NCBI RefSeq assembly: GCF_021044425.1
Contig: NZ_JAJNEC010000007.1
Coordinates: 496,001 to 560,000 of the forward strand
Length of the DNA stretch: 64,000 bases
Source: Niabella pedocola
Lineage (GTDB): Bacteria > Bacteroidota > Bacteroidia > Chitinophagales > Chitinophagaceae
Reading direction: 5' to 3'
This document shows, piece by piece, positions 54,668 to 62,925 of this stretch. Position 1 is the stretch's first letter; every line of letters begins with the position of its first letter. The position numbers were made by a program, and so were the translations under genes. The notes under the pieces are model-generated. The model saw only the letters and a program-made list of their open reading frames with translations. It was not told where the DNA came from and did not search any database.

Positions 54668-54700
54668 TTTGAGAATTGCGGCGGAGAATTTGTACCTTTG
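54668..54700 (+). promoter_or_regulatory. Consensus Bacteroidota promoter for ychF
   Basis: TTTG at 54668-54671, 21 bases, TACCTTTG at 54693-54700. This is the full TTTG / N21 / TAnnTTTG pattern. The ATG at 54799 is 98 bases on, giving a long leader by local standards, and that leader contains the heptamer repeat. Confidence 0.68.
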
Positions 54701-54713
54701 CGGCCGGAAAATC

Positions 54714-54750
54714 GAGATCAGAGATCAGAGATCAGAGATCAGAGATCAGA
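54714..54750 (+). repeat. Tandem heptanucleotide repeat (GAGATCA) in the ychF leader
   Basis: Five exact copies of GAGATCA followed by GA, 37 bases in all, then degenerate TTTGAGATTTAGAATTTG. It lies in the transcribed leader between the promoter (54668-54700) and the start codon (54799). Exact copies imply recent slippage. A unit of seven does not affect any reading frame here. Confidence 0.9.
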
Positions 54751-54798
54751 GGTTTGAGATTTAGAATTTGAATTTTAGTATTTGTAACTTATCACCTA

Positions 54799-55896
54799 AT
54801 GGCATTACAGGCAGGCATCGTGGGATTACCCAATGTAGGAAAATCAACGTTATTTAACGCAGTTAGTAACAGCGCAAAAGCACAGGCGAGCAATTACCGC
54901 TTTTGTACTATTGAGCCCAATGTAGGGCTTGTAAACGTACCCGATGAACGCCTGAGCGTGCTTACGCAGCTGGTGCAGCCGGAACGCGTGGTTCCTACCC
55001 AGATCGAAATTGTAGACATCGCCGGTCTGGTACGGGGTGCCAGCAAGGGTGAAGGATTGGGCAATAAGTTCCTGGCCAATATCCGGGAAGTAGATGCCAT
55101 CATCCACGTGATCCGCTGTTTTGAAGATGAGAATATTTTACGGGATGAAGGAGCGATCAACCCCGTGGGTGATAAGGAGATCATTGATACGGAATTGCAG
55201 CTGAAAGACCTGGACAGCGTGGAAAAACAGATCCAGAAAAAGGAAAAGCAGGCTAAAACAGATCCAAAGGCAAAAGTAGAGCTCGACGTGTTGCAGCAAT
55301 GCAAGGCACACCTGGAGCAGGGTAAAAGCATCCGCTCTTTAGACCTGAGCAAGGAAGAGAAAGAGACCGTCGCCGACCTGTTCCTGCTTACCGACAAGCC
55401 GGTTTTGTATGTGGCCAACGTGGATGAGCCTTCGATGCATACCGGCAACCGCTTTTCTGAAGCGCTGAAGGAAGCGATCAAAAGCGAAAATGCCGAAATG
55501 ATTGTAATGAACAACTCCATTGAAGCGCAGATCTCTGAACTGGAAGATCCGGATGACAAAGCGTTGTTTATGGACGAATATAAAATGACCGAGCCCGCCC
55601 TGGACCGTCTGATCCGCTCGGCCTACAAATTACTCGGATTAAATACCTATTTCACTGCGGGTGTGCAGGAAGTACGTGCGTGGACCTTCCACAACGGCTG
55701 GAAAGCCCCACAATGTGCCGGCGTGATCCATACCGATTTTGAAAAAGGCTTTATCAAGGCCGAGGTGATCGCTTACAATGATTTTGTACAATACAAATCC
55801 GAAGCCGGTGCACGGGATGCCGGCAAGCTGCGCATCGAAGGAAAAGAATACCCGGTAAAAGATGGCGACATCATGCATTTCCGGTTTAATGTATAA
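54799..55896 (+). CDS. ychF: Redox-regulated ATPase YchF (Obg-family)
   Basis: A 365-residue protein of normal length. N-terminal G domain: GIVGLPNVGKSTLFNAVSNS (P-loop near residues 7-16), YRFCTIEPNVGLVNVPDERL, DIAGLVRGASKGEGLGNKFLANIREVDAI, and NVDE in the position of NKxD, which explains ATP rather than GTP use. A coiled-coil insertion lies at about 135-190. The C-terminal TGS domain includes TYFTAGVQEVRAWTFHNGWKAPQCAGVIHTDFEKGFIKAEV. It associates with ribosomes and affects stress responses. It has its own consensus promoter. Confidence 0.97.
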   Translation: MALQAGIVGLPNVGKSTLFNAVSNSAKAQASNYRFCTIEPNVGLVNVPDERLSVLTQLVQPERVVPTQIEIVDIAGLVRGASKGEGLGNKFLANIREVDAIIHVIRCFEDENILRDEGAINPVGDKEIIDTELQLKDLDSVEKQIQKKEKQAKTDPKAKVELDVLQQCKAHLEQGKSIRSLDLSKEEKETVADLFLLTDKPVLYVANVDEPSMHTGNRFSEALKEAIKSENAEMIVMNNSIEAQISELEDPDDKALFMDEYKMTEPALDRLIRSAYKLLGLNTYFTAGVQEVRAWTFHNGWKAPQCAGVIHTDFEKGFIKAEVIAYNDFVQYKSEAGARDAGKLRIEGKEYPVKDGDIMHFRFNV

Positions 55897-56075
55897 TTTT
55901 ACGGACCGGCAATAGTACCGTTGCTCTGAATGATGGCTGTCCTGCGGCGCATACCTGATGGCCGGGCAAGCCCTTTTCTTAATGACATGCACATCCGGCA
56001 TAACAGGTTCGCTGATGCTATAACCATCCTGATTTTATCCAATGGGATCAGAGCGATCAATACGTTGATGATTTA

Positions 56076-56140
56076 TGTCACCCCTCCGGGGTTCCCGCAC
56101 CATTTGTAGCTGCGTTATAATGATGGCATCCCTTCGGGAT
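56076..56140 (-). repeat. Dispersed structured repeat, copy C (inverted, variant centre)
   Basis: On the minus strand it starts ATCCCGAAGGGAT and ends AACCCCGGAGGGGTGACA, the same ends as copies A and B. The middle (TTATAACGCAGCTACAAATG, GGTGCGGGAA) is different. It therefore looks like a second subtype that shares terminal hairpins. Confidence 0.6.
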
Positions 56141-56306
56141 TGTCCGTTTCGTATGCTGCGGGGCTCTTTGAAACACCAGGTTTACAGGAGTGAATAAGGA
56201 TTACACCCAACATTTGACGGACTTAAATCAGAAAAGGGTGATAGCAGTGGCCTTCCAGGCGAACAACAACCTGGATGTGTGTGCTTTAGTTTAGAGAGAG
56301 GAGAAT

Positions 56307-56410
56307 ACATATACTTCTAAGGCAATATTTCTTGCATCCTTATCCCGAAGGGATATAATAATGATGATAACACCGAGTGATTGGAGGATTCTAAACCCGG
56401 AGGGGTGACA
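56307..56410 (+). repeat. Dispersed structured repeat, copy A
   Basis: ATATACTTCTAAG-type lead, then ATCCCGAAGGGAT (56342 on), CACCGAGTGATTGGAGGATT, CTAAACCCGGAGGGGTGACA. The CCCGAAGGG and CCCGGAGGGG-type palindromes could each form small hairpins. The core is 56342-56410; the lead-in aligns loosely with copy B. Confidence 0.7.
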
Positions 56411-56517
56411 CCCACGCCCTTCTCTGCATTGCGGGTCCCGCATTACCAGTTATAATCGCAACAATCTTGCAGACAAATAATTTTCAAATGTATTTCGCCT
56501 AATTTATGGCGGCGTTA

Positions 56518-56622
56518 ATATATATGTTTCTAAGTACGATCCCCGTATTTTCACAATCCCGAAGGGATGTAATGATCCTGGCACCGAGTGATTGAAGGAA
56601 TCTAAACCCCGGAGGGGTGACA
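56518..56622 (+). repeat. Dispersed structured repeat, copy B
   Basis: ATATATGTTTCTAAG lead, then ATCCCGAAGGGATGTAATGA, CACCGAGTGATTGAAGGAAT, CTAAACCCCGGAGGGGTGAC. It is in the same orientation as copy A and about 210 bases from it. The core is 56556-56622. Confidence 0.7.
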
Positions 56623-56680
56623 TAGGAACCTTCCGTTACATTCCATTCACCCCGCCATCGCGCTTTGCAGCGATATGCGG

Positions 56681-57892
56681 TTAAAGCTCCACCACTACCT
56701 GGTTACGCGTCAGATCTTCCAGCGTGTCCCTTTTCCGGATCAGTTGTGCCTTTCCATTCCGCACAATCACTTCTGCCGGACGGAATCTGGAATTGAATGT
56801 GGAGGCCATTTCATACCCGTACGCTCCGGCATTATAAAACACCAGCAGATCCCCCTCCCGTACTTCCGGCAATGGCCTGTCCCAGGCAAATGTGTCCGTT
56901 TCACAAATGTTCCCAACAATCGAATAAGGTTGGGAAGCAGCATCAGGATTGCTCAGATTTTCGATCCGGTGGTAGGCATCATAAAACATGGGCCGGATCA
57001 GGTGATTGAACCCACTGTTGATGCTTACAAAAGTAGTGGCCGATGTTTCCTTAAGCAGGTTAACCGAAGTAATCAGGTATCCGCATTCGCTTACCATAAA
57101 TTTACCCGGTTCAAACCATATCTCCAGGTTACGTGCCGCTTCATGCGCATCAAAAGCCGCCAGTACTTTTTGAGAAAGCTCTTCAATATTAATAACCGGG
57201 TCACCTTCTTTATATGCTACTTTAAACCCGCCTCCCAGATCAATGGACTTCAGCTCCGGGAAATGCGGAATAATGTCAAACAATACATCAATTCCTTTTA
57301 TAAAAATATCGGCGTCCTTAATATCACTTCCGGTGTGTATGTGCAGGTTCTGGATCCGGATGCCATAGGTCTTTACAAGATCCTGCAGCTGCGCCAGCTG
57401 CTCTACCGGGATACCAAATTTACTCCGGTCGTGGCCGGTGGATATTTTAAGGTTGCCGCCGGCCATGATATTCGGACGCAGCCGCACCCCAACCGGGTAC
57501 TGTCCTCCATAGGTTTCACCTAATTTCTGAAGATTATAAAGACTATCGATGTTTACAAATACGCCCAGCTTCAACGCCTCTTCAATTTCAGAAAAATGAA
57601 TTCCGTTGCTGGTATACAATACCCGGGAAGGTTCAAAACCAGCCTGCAGGGCCAGTTTTACTTCATTAATGGAACTACAGTCCACATTGGCGCCCAGTTT
57701 ATGAATAAAACGAAGCACGCTCAAATTGGTCAATGCCTTTGCGGCGTAAAATATTTTTACGCGCCCTCCATCAAAGGCCGTGCGCAGGCGCTGGTACTGC
57801 TTTTCAATTTTATCCGCATTATATACATATACAGGGGTTCCGAATTCCTGCGCAATCTGGATCAGCTGTTCGTTTGTTAATTGTTCGCTCAT
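56681..57892 (-). CDS. lysA: Diaminopimelate decarboxylase
   Basis: A 403-residue PLP enzyme (alanine-racemase-like barrel). VKIFYAAKALTNLSVLRF contains the PLP lysine near residue 51. GANVDCSSINEVKLALQAGF, VGVRLRPNIMAGG, IQNLHIHTGSDIKD and IDLGGGFKVAYKEGD match the barrel. FEPGKFMVSECGYLITSVN, GNICETDTFAWDRPLP (catalytic Cys) and LLVFYNAGAYGYEMASTFNSR complete the C-terminal domain. It makes L-lysine from meso-diaminopimelate. It stands 63 bases downstream of scpB on the same strand and could share its transcript. Confidence 0.95.
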   Translation of the reverse strand: MSEQLTNEQLIQIAQEFGTPVYVYNADKIEKQYQRLRTAFDGGRVKIFYAAKALTNLSVLRFIHKLGANVDCSSINEVKLALQAGFEPSRVLYTSNGIHFSEIEEALKLGVFVNIDSLYNLQKLGETYGGQYPVGVRLRPNIMAGGNLKISTGHDRSKFGIPVEQLAQLQDLVKTYGIRIQNLHIHTGSDIKDADIFIKGIDVLFDIIPHFPELKSIDLGGGFKVAYKEGDPVINIEELSQKVLAAFDAHEAARNLEIWFEPGKFMVSECGYLITSVNLLKETSATTFVSINSGFNHLIRPMFYDAYHRIENLSNPDAASQPYSIVGNICETDTFAWDRPLPEVREGDLLVFYNAGAYGYEMASTFNSRFRPAEVIVRNGKAQLIRKRDTLEDLTRNQVVVEL

Positions 57893-57955
57893 ATTGGTAT
57901 TTACAAAAAAAGCAGTAAAACTACTGCTACATAAAAATAATATGCCGGGCAGCAG

Positions 57956-58864
57956 TTACTCTTCTTCCGGCTTCTTTGAGTCGTTGTCTGTTTGATCTTC
58001 ATCGTCTCCCGCTGTATCTTCTGTATCGGCATCCGTTGTAGCATCGTCCTGCTGCAATGGGGCTTCCACTTCAGATACCTCCGTCTCCGGCACTACGGCT
58101 TCCGCGTCTTCCGTTTCCTGCAATTCTTCATCGGCTGTTTCATCCAAAACCTCCGGGTCTACGGAATCAGCCGCTGCTGCCGCCTCATCCGCATGCGGAA
58201 CTTCAATCAGTTCGCCATTTTCAGCAACCTCCAGCGGAAGAGCTGCTCCATCAACTGTAGCATCCGGTGCAATGGCATTTCCATCCTCATCAACCGGTGT
58301 AGGCAGGATCTCCTGTTCTGCCAGCACCTCCTTTATCTTGGGCAATTCTTCAGCCGAATTGATCCCGAAATAATCCATAAATGTTTTTGAAGTGGAATAT
58401 ACCAGGGGATGCCCGGGTAATTTTTCATTACGGCCACTGATGATCACCAGTTCCTTTTCCAGCAACTTCTGAATAGCGTAATCTGCACTAACCCCCCGGA
58501 TGGCTTCGATCTCTCCCTTGGTAACAGGTTGCTTGTAAGCAATGATCGATAAGGTTTCCAGGGCCGCCGGCGACAGGCGTTTCATAAACTTATCGCCATT
58601 GATCTGCGCTACTGTTTTATGATAATCTTTTTTGGTAAGAAACTGCCAGCCCCCACCGCTTTCACGTACTTCAAACGGGTAAAACTCCGAACGGTATTTT
58701 TCCACAACCCCCTCAATGGATGCTTCCACCTGATCCAATGTGATCTTATCTTCCATGAACCCGAATGCATTATTCAGCAGGTCTGTCAACTCCAGCGGGG
58801 TAAGCGGTTTATCGCTTGCGAAGATCAGCGCTTCAATATGTGGAATCAATCCGGTTATGTCCAT
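57956..58864 (-). CDS. scpB: SMC-Scp complex subunit ScpB with long acidic tail
   Basis: A 302-residue protein. The first 185 residues are ScpB: two winged-helix domains with HIEALIFASDKPLTPLEL, YPFEVRESGGGWQFLTKKDY, LSPAALETLSIIAYKQPVTKGEIEAIRGVSADYAIQKLLEKELV and GRNEKLPGHPLVYSTSKTFMDYFGI. It works with ScpA and SMC in chromosome compaction. The last 115 residues are almost all Glu, Asp, Ala and Thr, roughly doubling the usual length beyond the core. scpA is not adjacent. A tail of this sort may mediate weak charge interactions; that is inference. Confidence 0.93.
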   Translation of the reverse strand: MDITGLIPHIEALIFASDKPLTPLELTDLLNNAFGFMEDKITLDQVEASIEGVVEKYRSEFYPFEVRESGGGWQFLTKKDYHKTVAQINGDKFMKRLSPAALETLSIIAYKQPVTKGEIEAIRGVSADYAIQKLLEKELVIISGRNEKLPGHPLVYSTSKTFMDYFGINSAEELPKIKEVLAEQEILPTPVDEDGNAIAPDATVDGAALPLEVAENGELIEVPHADEAAAAADSVDPEVLDETADEELQETEDAEAVVPETEVSEVEAPLQQDDATTDADTEDTAGDDEDQTDNDSKKPEEE

Positions 58865-58938
58865 GAGAAACTTCGAGGTTTAACGTTCAGGGCTTCAGGG
58901 TTAACGCGGAACACAAACCTGAAACCTGAAACAAAATT

Positions 58939-59820
58939 TTATCCCTGTAAAGCTGCGGCACCGCTTACGATCTCGGTCAGCTCTGTAGTAATGGCCGCCT
59001 GCCGTGCCCGGTTGTAGGAAAGTTTCAGATTCCGCAGCATTTCATTTGCGTTCTCTGATGCTTTATCCATGGAGGTCATCCGTGCACCGTGTTCCGAAGC
59101 ATTGGAGTCCAGCACCGCCTTGAATAACTGTGTATTCAGGATCTTGGGCATCAGCTCAGCAACCAATTCTTCTTTATTGGGATCAAAAATAAAATCGGCT
59201 TTAGCAACCCCTTCTTTCTTCTCCACTTTCGGGATCGGTAAAAAGGGTTCAACCGTAAAGATCTGCGTCGCTGCATTTCTGAACTGGCTGTATACGATCT
59301 CTACTGCATCAAATTTCTTTTCTTCAAAAGCCTTCATGGCTTCGGTAGCAATCTTCTGCACGTTCTCAAAAGAGAGCTGCAGAAAAATATCCTTATAGGT
59401 ATCATCCGTTTTGTACCCGGCCTTTGTGAGTGCCTCATATCCTTTTTTACCCAGGTTCCAGATGGTTACATTACCTTTTTCAGACTGGCGCTGATATTTT
59501 TCGCGGATCAGGGCTCTGGTTAGTTTCACCACATTGGCGTTAAAGGCTCCGGCCAGTCCACGATCACTGGTGATGGCGATCACCAGTACTTTTTCAACAG
59601 GTCTTTCTGCTGCCAGCGCCATTTCGGTATCCCCGTCATTGTTACTTACAATATTGCTCAGCATTTCCTGCAGCTTCTGCGCATAAGGCCGCATTTGAAG
59701 GATGGCATCCTGTGCACGGCGGAATTTTGCGGCACTTACCATTTTCATTGCCTTGGTAATCTGCTGCATACTTTGTACCGAACTGATGCGATTCCGAACC
59801 TCTTTTAACTGACCTGCCAT
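58939..59820 (-). CDS. atpG: ATP synthase F1 gamma subunit
   Basis: A 293-residue protein. N-terminal helix MAGQLKEVRNRISSVQSMQQITKAMKMVSAAKFRRAQ and C-terminal helix ARMTSMDKASENANEMLRNLKLSYNRARQAAITTELTEIVSGAAAL are the two ends of the rotor shaft. The central domain has VIAITSDRGLAGAFNANV. It is the rotating stalk of ATP synthase. In many genomes atpG follows atpA, but here its neighbours are a phosphodiester glycosidase upstream and scpB downstream. A -7-like TACTTTTG on the minus strand (59873-59866) suggests its own promoter. Confidence 0.96.
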   Translation of the reverse strand: MAGQLKEVRNRISSVQSMQQITKAMKMVSAAKFRRAQDAILQMRPYAQKLQEMLSNIVSNNDGDTEMALAAERPVEKVLVIAITSDRGLAGAFNANVVKLTRALIREKYQRQSEKGNVTIWNLGKKGYEALTKAGYKTDDTYKDIFLQLSFENVQKIATEAMKAFEEKKFDAVEIVYSQFRNAATQIFTVEPFLPIPKVEKKEGVAKADFIFDPNKEELVAELMPKILNTQLFKAVLDSNASEHGARMTSMDKASENANEMLRNLKLSYNRARQAAITTELTEIVSGAAALQG

Positions 59821-59865
59821 AGTTTTCTGACTGTTTTAATGCTGAATATCCGTGATTTTAAGGCG

Positions 59866-59873
59866 CAAAAGTA
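59866..59873 (-). promoter_or_regulatory. -7 element for atpG
   Basis: TACTTTTG on the minus strand matches TAnnTTTG and lies 45 bases ahead of the atpG start. No TTG was found at the -33 distance, so support is partial. It would make atpG a separate transcription unit. Confidence 0.38.
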
Positions 59874-59960
59874 AGCGCTAATTGCCAGATTTCCATATCT
59901 GGAAGCGGTAAATTGGATACCATGTGGAAAAAGGTCGGATAAATCCGTACCTGGAACCGG

Positions 59961-60830
59961 CTACTTACTGTAATACAATACATTAGCAACCGCCCGTTCC
60001 CCTTCGTGATCCCATTTTTTATTATCGGTAGGATGGTTCACTACCCCTCTTTTTCGCGTCCATAAAGTGGAGGAGCCGCCACCATCGAAATTGATGGCGG
60101 AGCTACAGTTCAGCCAGCGCATGATTTTTTGTAACTCATTGAGGCTTAAACCAGCCGCGTTCGCATGCCGTCCGTCGGCTACCAGCAGGATCACTTTTCC
60201 TTTTTTAGTTACACCAACCGCTGTGCGCGGGTGCCGGTTCTGCGAGAAAGCGGATCGGTCCATTACCCGATCCACGGCATCCAGCGTTAGTAACGGGCCA
60301 TTGGCTAAAACCGAAGTGGCGGCAATATCCTCGGGCCAATCCGGCTTATCATTCCCTGTTACAACAAACAGTTTGCCTTTTTGTATGGCCACAGCGGATT
60401 GCTGGTGTGCACTCAGCTTTTCATGAGCACCCACCAGGTTTTTGCTTACCAGGCGGCCATCTGTTTTTACGTAGTCAACGGAACCGCCGTCTTTGGTGTT
60501 AAAGAAATTACCGTTCACCGCAACGATGGCACCTTCTTCTTTTGCAAAAACAGATACGGGCTTTAATAACTTTTTTTCGGCAGCAATATGAAACCGCTTT
60601 CTTCCGCCCCGGTTTTTTACAACCGCGTAAGCGATAAACTGGTTGGATGCAAAAAGCTCCTTATTGGTAAACTGACGGGTGTATAGCCGGACACCCGCAC
60701 CCAACCGCTCTTTTTTCCAGACTGTTTTTACAAACTGAAGCGAATCCGTGTCCTGAGCCATGCCCAGTAAAAAGCTCATGCCAAACAAAAGAAAAAGAAT
60801 ACCCTTCCGGGCCCAGCAACCAGTAACCAT
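59961..60830 (-). CDS. Phosphodiester glycosidase family (NAGPA domain) secreted protein
   Basis: A 289-residue protein with an N-terminal hydrophobic segment (GILFLLFGMSFLLGMAQD) that should act as a signal peptide. The NAGPA-like domain is recognised by AVNGNFFNTKDGGSVDYV, TAVGVTKKGKVILLVADGRH, LSLNELQKIMRWLNCSSAINFDGGGSSTLW (catalytic-region FDGGGSST) and GERAVANVLYY. Human NAGPA removes a covering GlcNAc from mannose-6-phosphate. Bacterial members act on phosphodiester-linked sugars, perhaps in wall or capsule polymers. It is a single gene, divergent from the barrel gene at 61040. Confidence 0.87.
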   Translation of the reverse strand: MVTGCWARKGILFLLFGMSFLLGMAQDTDSLQFVKTVWKKERLGAGVRLYTRQFTNKELFASNQFIAYAVVKNRGGRKRFHIAAEKKLLKPVSVFAKEEGAIVAVNGNFFNTKDGGSVDYVKTDGRLVSKNLVGAHEKLSAHQQSAVAIQKGKLFVVTGNDKPDWPEDIAATSVLANGPLLTLDAVDRVMDRSAFSQNRHPRTAVGVTKKGKVILLVADGRHANAAGLSLNELQKIMRWLNCSSAINFDGGGSSTLWTRKRGVVNHPTDNKKWDHEGERAVANVLYYSK

Positions 60831-61039
60831 CGTTTTTGAATTTTAGGGTGCAAAAATGCAATGTTTTTGCCGCATTATTTTGATTAAAGAAAACTATAAT
60901 GTAATTTTAATAACGGGTTATCAAACTTATAACAGACTGTTTTTAAATACACGGGTGCATTGTGAATGCGCGGCCGGGACACAGTTGTTGACGGTATTGG
61001 AGCCTTCTTTTTCCTTCACCAACCATTAAACGATTGACC

Positions 61040-61654
61040 ATGCTACAGTTTGCCAGCCGCGTGCTGCTGTTACCACTGCTCCTTGCCGTAACCCTTGTTA
61101 CGCAGGGACAATTTTTAAAAACGAAACAGGAAAAAGGCTATTTCAACATTACTACCCCTGCGGAAGTCCAGGTGATGTGGTCCATTGATTCGGCCATGCT
61201 GAACGAAGGCAATGCCCGGTTTAAAGCAGGCTTTGAGATGCAGACCATCAACGGATATTTTGTAAATCCCCAGTTTTCCATTGGCCTGGGTGTTGGTCTG
61301 CAGTTCTCGCATTACAAATATTACGCCTCAACCGCCACAGCCGTTGACACCCTGCAATTCCACGGAGCCCGGATCAGTTCGCTTCCCATTTTTGCCGATT
61401 TCCGGTATTATCCCAGGAACAGCATCAACGGAACGATGTTTCTGGTAAATGCAGGGTATGCACCTGCATTACAAGCCAGTAATAAGGACCACAAACCGTT
61501 TTTTAACGGGGGACCCTTCATCAAACTGGGAGCTGCTTATAAGTTCTACCTGAGCGACCTGTTCTCCCTGGTCCCCTCCCTGAATTTTAAAGCCCAGCGC
61601 TACGGTGATCATACGGTTGCCGGCGGAACATTGGGGTTGGGGTTGATGTTTTAA
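61040..61654 (+). CDS. Small outer-membrane beta-barrel-like protein
   Basis: About 204 residues from ATG 61040; the frame has a TTG two codons earlier. A signal peptide (MLQFASRVLLLPLLLAVTLVTQGQ) precedes alternating amphipathic strands such as FSIGLGVGLQFSHYKYY, SLPIFADFRYYPRNSI, PFIKLGAAYKFYLSDLFSLVPSL and a terminal GGTLGLGLMF. Ending in Phe is typical for outer-membrane barrels. No specific family or ligand was recognised. Confidence 0.68.
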   Translation: MLQFASRVLLLPLLLAVTLVTQGQFLKTKQEKGYFNITTPAEVQVMWSIDSAMLNEGNARFKAGFEMQTINGYFVNPQFSIGLGVGLQFSHYKYYASTATAVDTLQFHGARISSLPIFADFRYYPRNSINGTMFLVNAGYAPALQASNKDHKPFFNGGPFIKLGAAYKFYLSDLFSLVPSLNFKAQRYGDHTVAGGTLGLGLMF

Positions 61655-61732
61655 CGGGCAGTGATCCGCTGTCAGCGATCAGCTTCTATCAACGGGTATG
61701 GCTGAAACCCGATAGCTGTCAGCCGGCCACTA

Positions 61733-62773
61733 CTACCCTTTCATAAAACGCCTGCGCATCTGTTCTGTTTTACGACCGATCAGCCAAAAAGAAAGCGCCA
61801 GTATCGCAAAAAAGATCCCTTTATTGGTTTTATCCCAGAAATATTCAAAGTACCGGGTGTAAATATTCAGTAAAAAGAACAGCAACACCAGGTCACGGAA
61901 CAACTCATCCTTTAACCGGTAGGCGTACGCGATAAGGCCACACAACAACAGCGTATAACCCAGTGCCCATGGAAAAAGACGCCCCTGGCGGATATTGCTC
62001 CATACATCATAACTCAGGTTTCCGGATACGGACAGGAACAAACCCGAAAGCAGAAAGAAGATCCAAAAGAAATAAATCGTGATCTCATAAAATGGAAGCT
62101 GCACCGCTTGCAGCTGTCTGCGCAAAAAACCGGCAGCCGCCAGTAAAACGGCGCAGAAAACGGTCATCCGCAGCGGGTAATTCATTCCCTTAAAATACAA
62201 ATGTTCCGGTGCCGACCAGATCCAGGTTTGAATACACCAACTTACAACAAGCGCCAGTAAGGCACAAATCCATATCAGCTTTGATTGCAGGTACTTCGCT
62301 ACAAAACCATAACTGACCGCCAGTGCAAAAACCACCAACCCATAAAACCGGTATCCGTCTCCCAAACCGCGGGTCAGGTAGGTAATGGCAATTCCCAGGC
62401 TTAATACTGTTAGTATATTAAAGCTTTCGTTACTCAGCGCAGCATCCGGATGTTTTTGTTTCCGCTTCCGGGCAAACCACACCAATACAACGGAGAGCAT
62501 TAAAAAAATACCACCGATCAATACTTCCGAAAATGCAAAAAAACGGCGGAGCCGCTCGATCCATTTTTCATCCAGTACAATGGCTCCAAACGCAAGAATC
62601 GCGCAGGAAACGGCGGCTACAAAAGCATAAAAGGTAAAGGAACCCAGGTCGTCTTTATATACAGTAACAGCGTTTCGCAACTGGTTCGCTTTTTCTGTAT
62701 CAACCACCTTTTCCTCCTCCCACCGGTCAATGGCATTATAAATTATTTCTGCGTCTTTTTGGGATACCCGCAT
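61733..62773 (-). CDS. DUF2157-like polytopic membrane protein
   Basis: A 346-residue protein. A short cytosolic N-terminus with AIDRWEEEKVVDTEKANQLRNAV matches the start of DUF2157-type proteins. About ten hydrophobic helices follow, including AFVAAVSCAILAFGAIVL, FLMLSVVLVWFA and a last LALSFWLIGRKTEQMRRR. The function is unknown. Single gene on the minus strand, divergent from the ankyrin-repeat gene. Confidence 0.65.
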   Translation of the reverse strand: MRVSQKDAEIIYNAIDRWEEEKVVDTEKANQLRNAVTVYKDDLGSFTFYAFVAAVSCAILAFGAIVLDEKWIERLRRFFAFSEVLIGGIFLMLSVVLVWFARKRKQKHPDAALSNESFNILTVLSLGIAITYLTRGLGDGYRFYGLVVFALAVSYGFVAKYLQSKLIWICALLALVVSWCIQTWIWSAPEHLYFKGMNYPLRMTVFCAVLLAAAGFLRRQLQAVQLPFYEITIYFFWIFFLLSGLFLSVSGNLSYDVWSNIRQGRLFPWALGYTLLLCGLIAYAYRLKDELFRDLVLLFFLLNIYTRYFEYFWDKTNKGIFFAILALSFWLIGRKTEQMRRRFMKG

Positions 62774-62925
62774 AACTCAAAGTTCGCAATAAAAAACTAA
62801 AAAAACATCCCATTAAATAAAACGAACGTTCGAAAGCTATTTGCCGTTATATCCTGAAAACAACTTATTATTGTGGAACGCAGCAATGCCGCGGTAACAA
62901 TCATAAACAGGTTTAACAAAACAGG

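Larger units (their letters stand above)
55897..56680. other. Long convergent intergenic region filled with structured repeats
   Basis: 784 bases between the ychF stop and lysA stop with no supported gene. It holds three copies of one repeat family (56076-56140 inverted, about 56307-56410, and about 56518-56622). Palindromes such as GCGGGTCCCGC near 56430-56442 lie among them. Confidence 0.7.

Noticed and set aside
54714..54750. Possible CRISPR array
   Set aside because: The 7-base units are contiguous with no spacers, so it is a simple tandem repeat.
56076..56622. Possible CRISPR or tandem array from the repeated blocks
   Set aside because: Copies are few, in both orientations, irregularly spaced and have variable middles; no cas genes are nearby.
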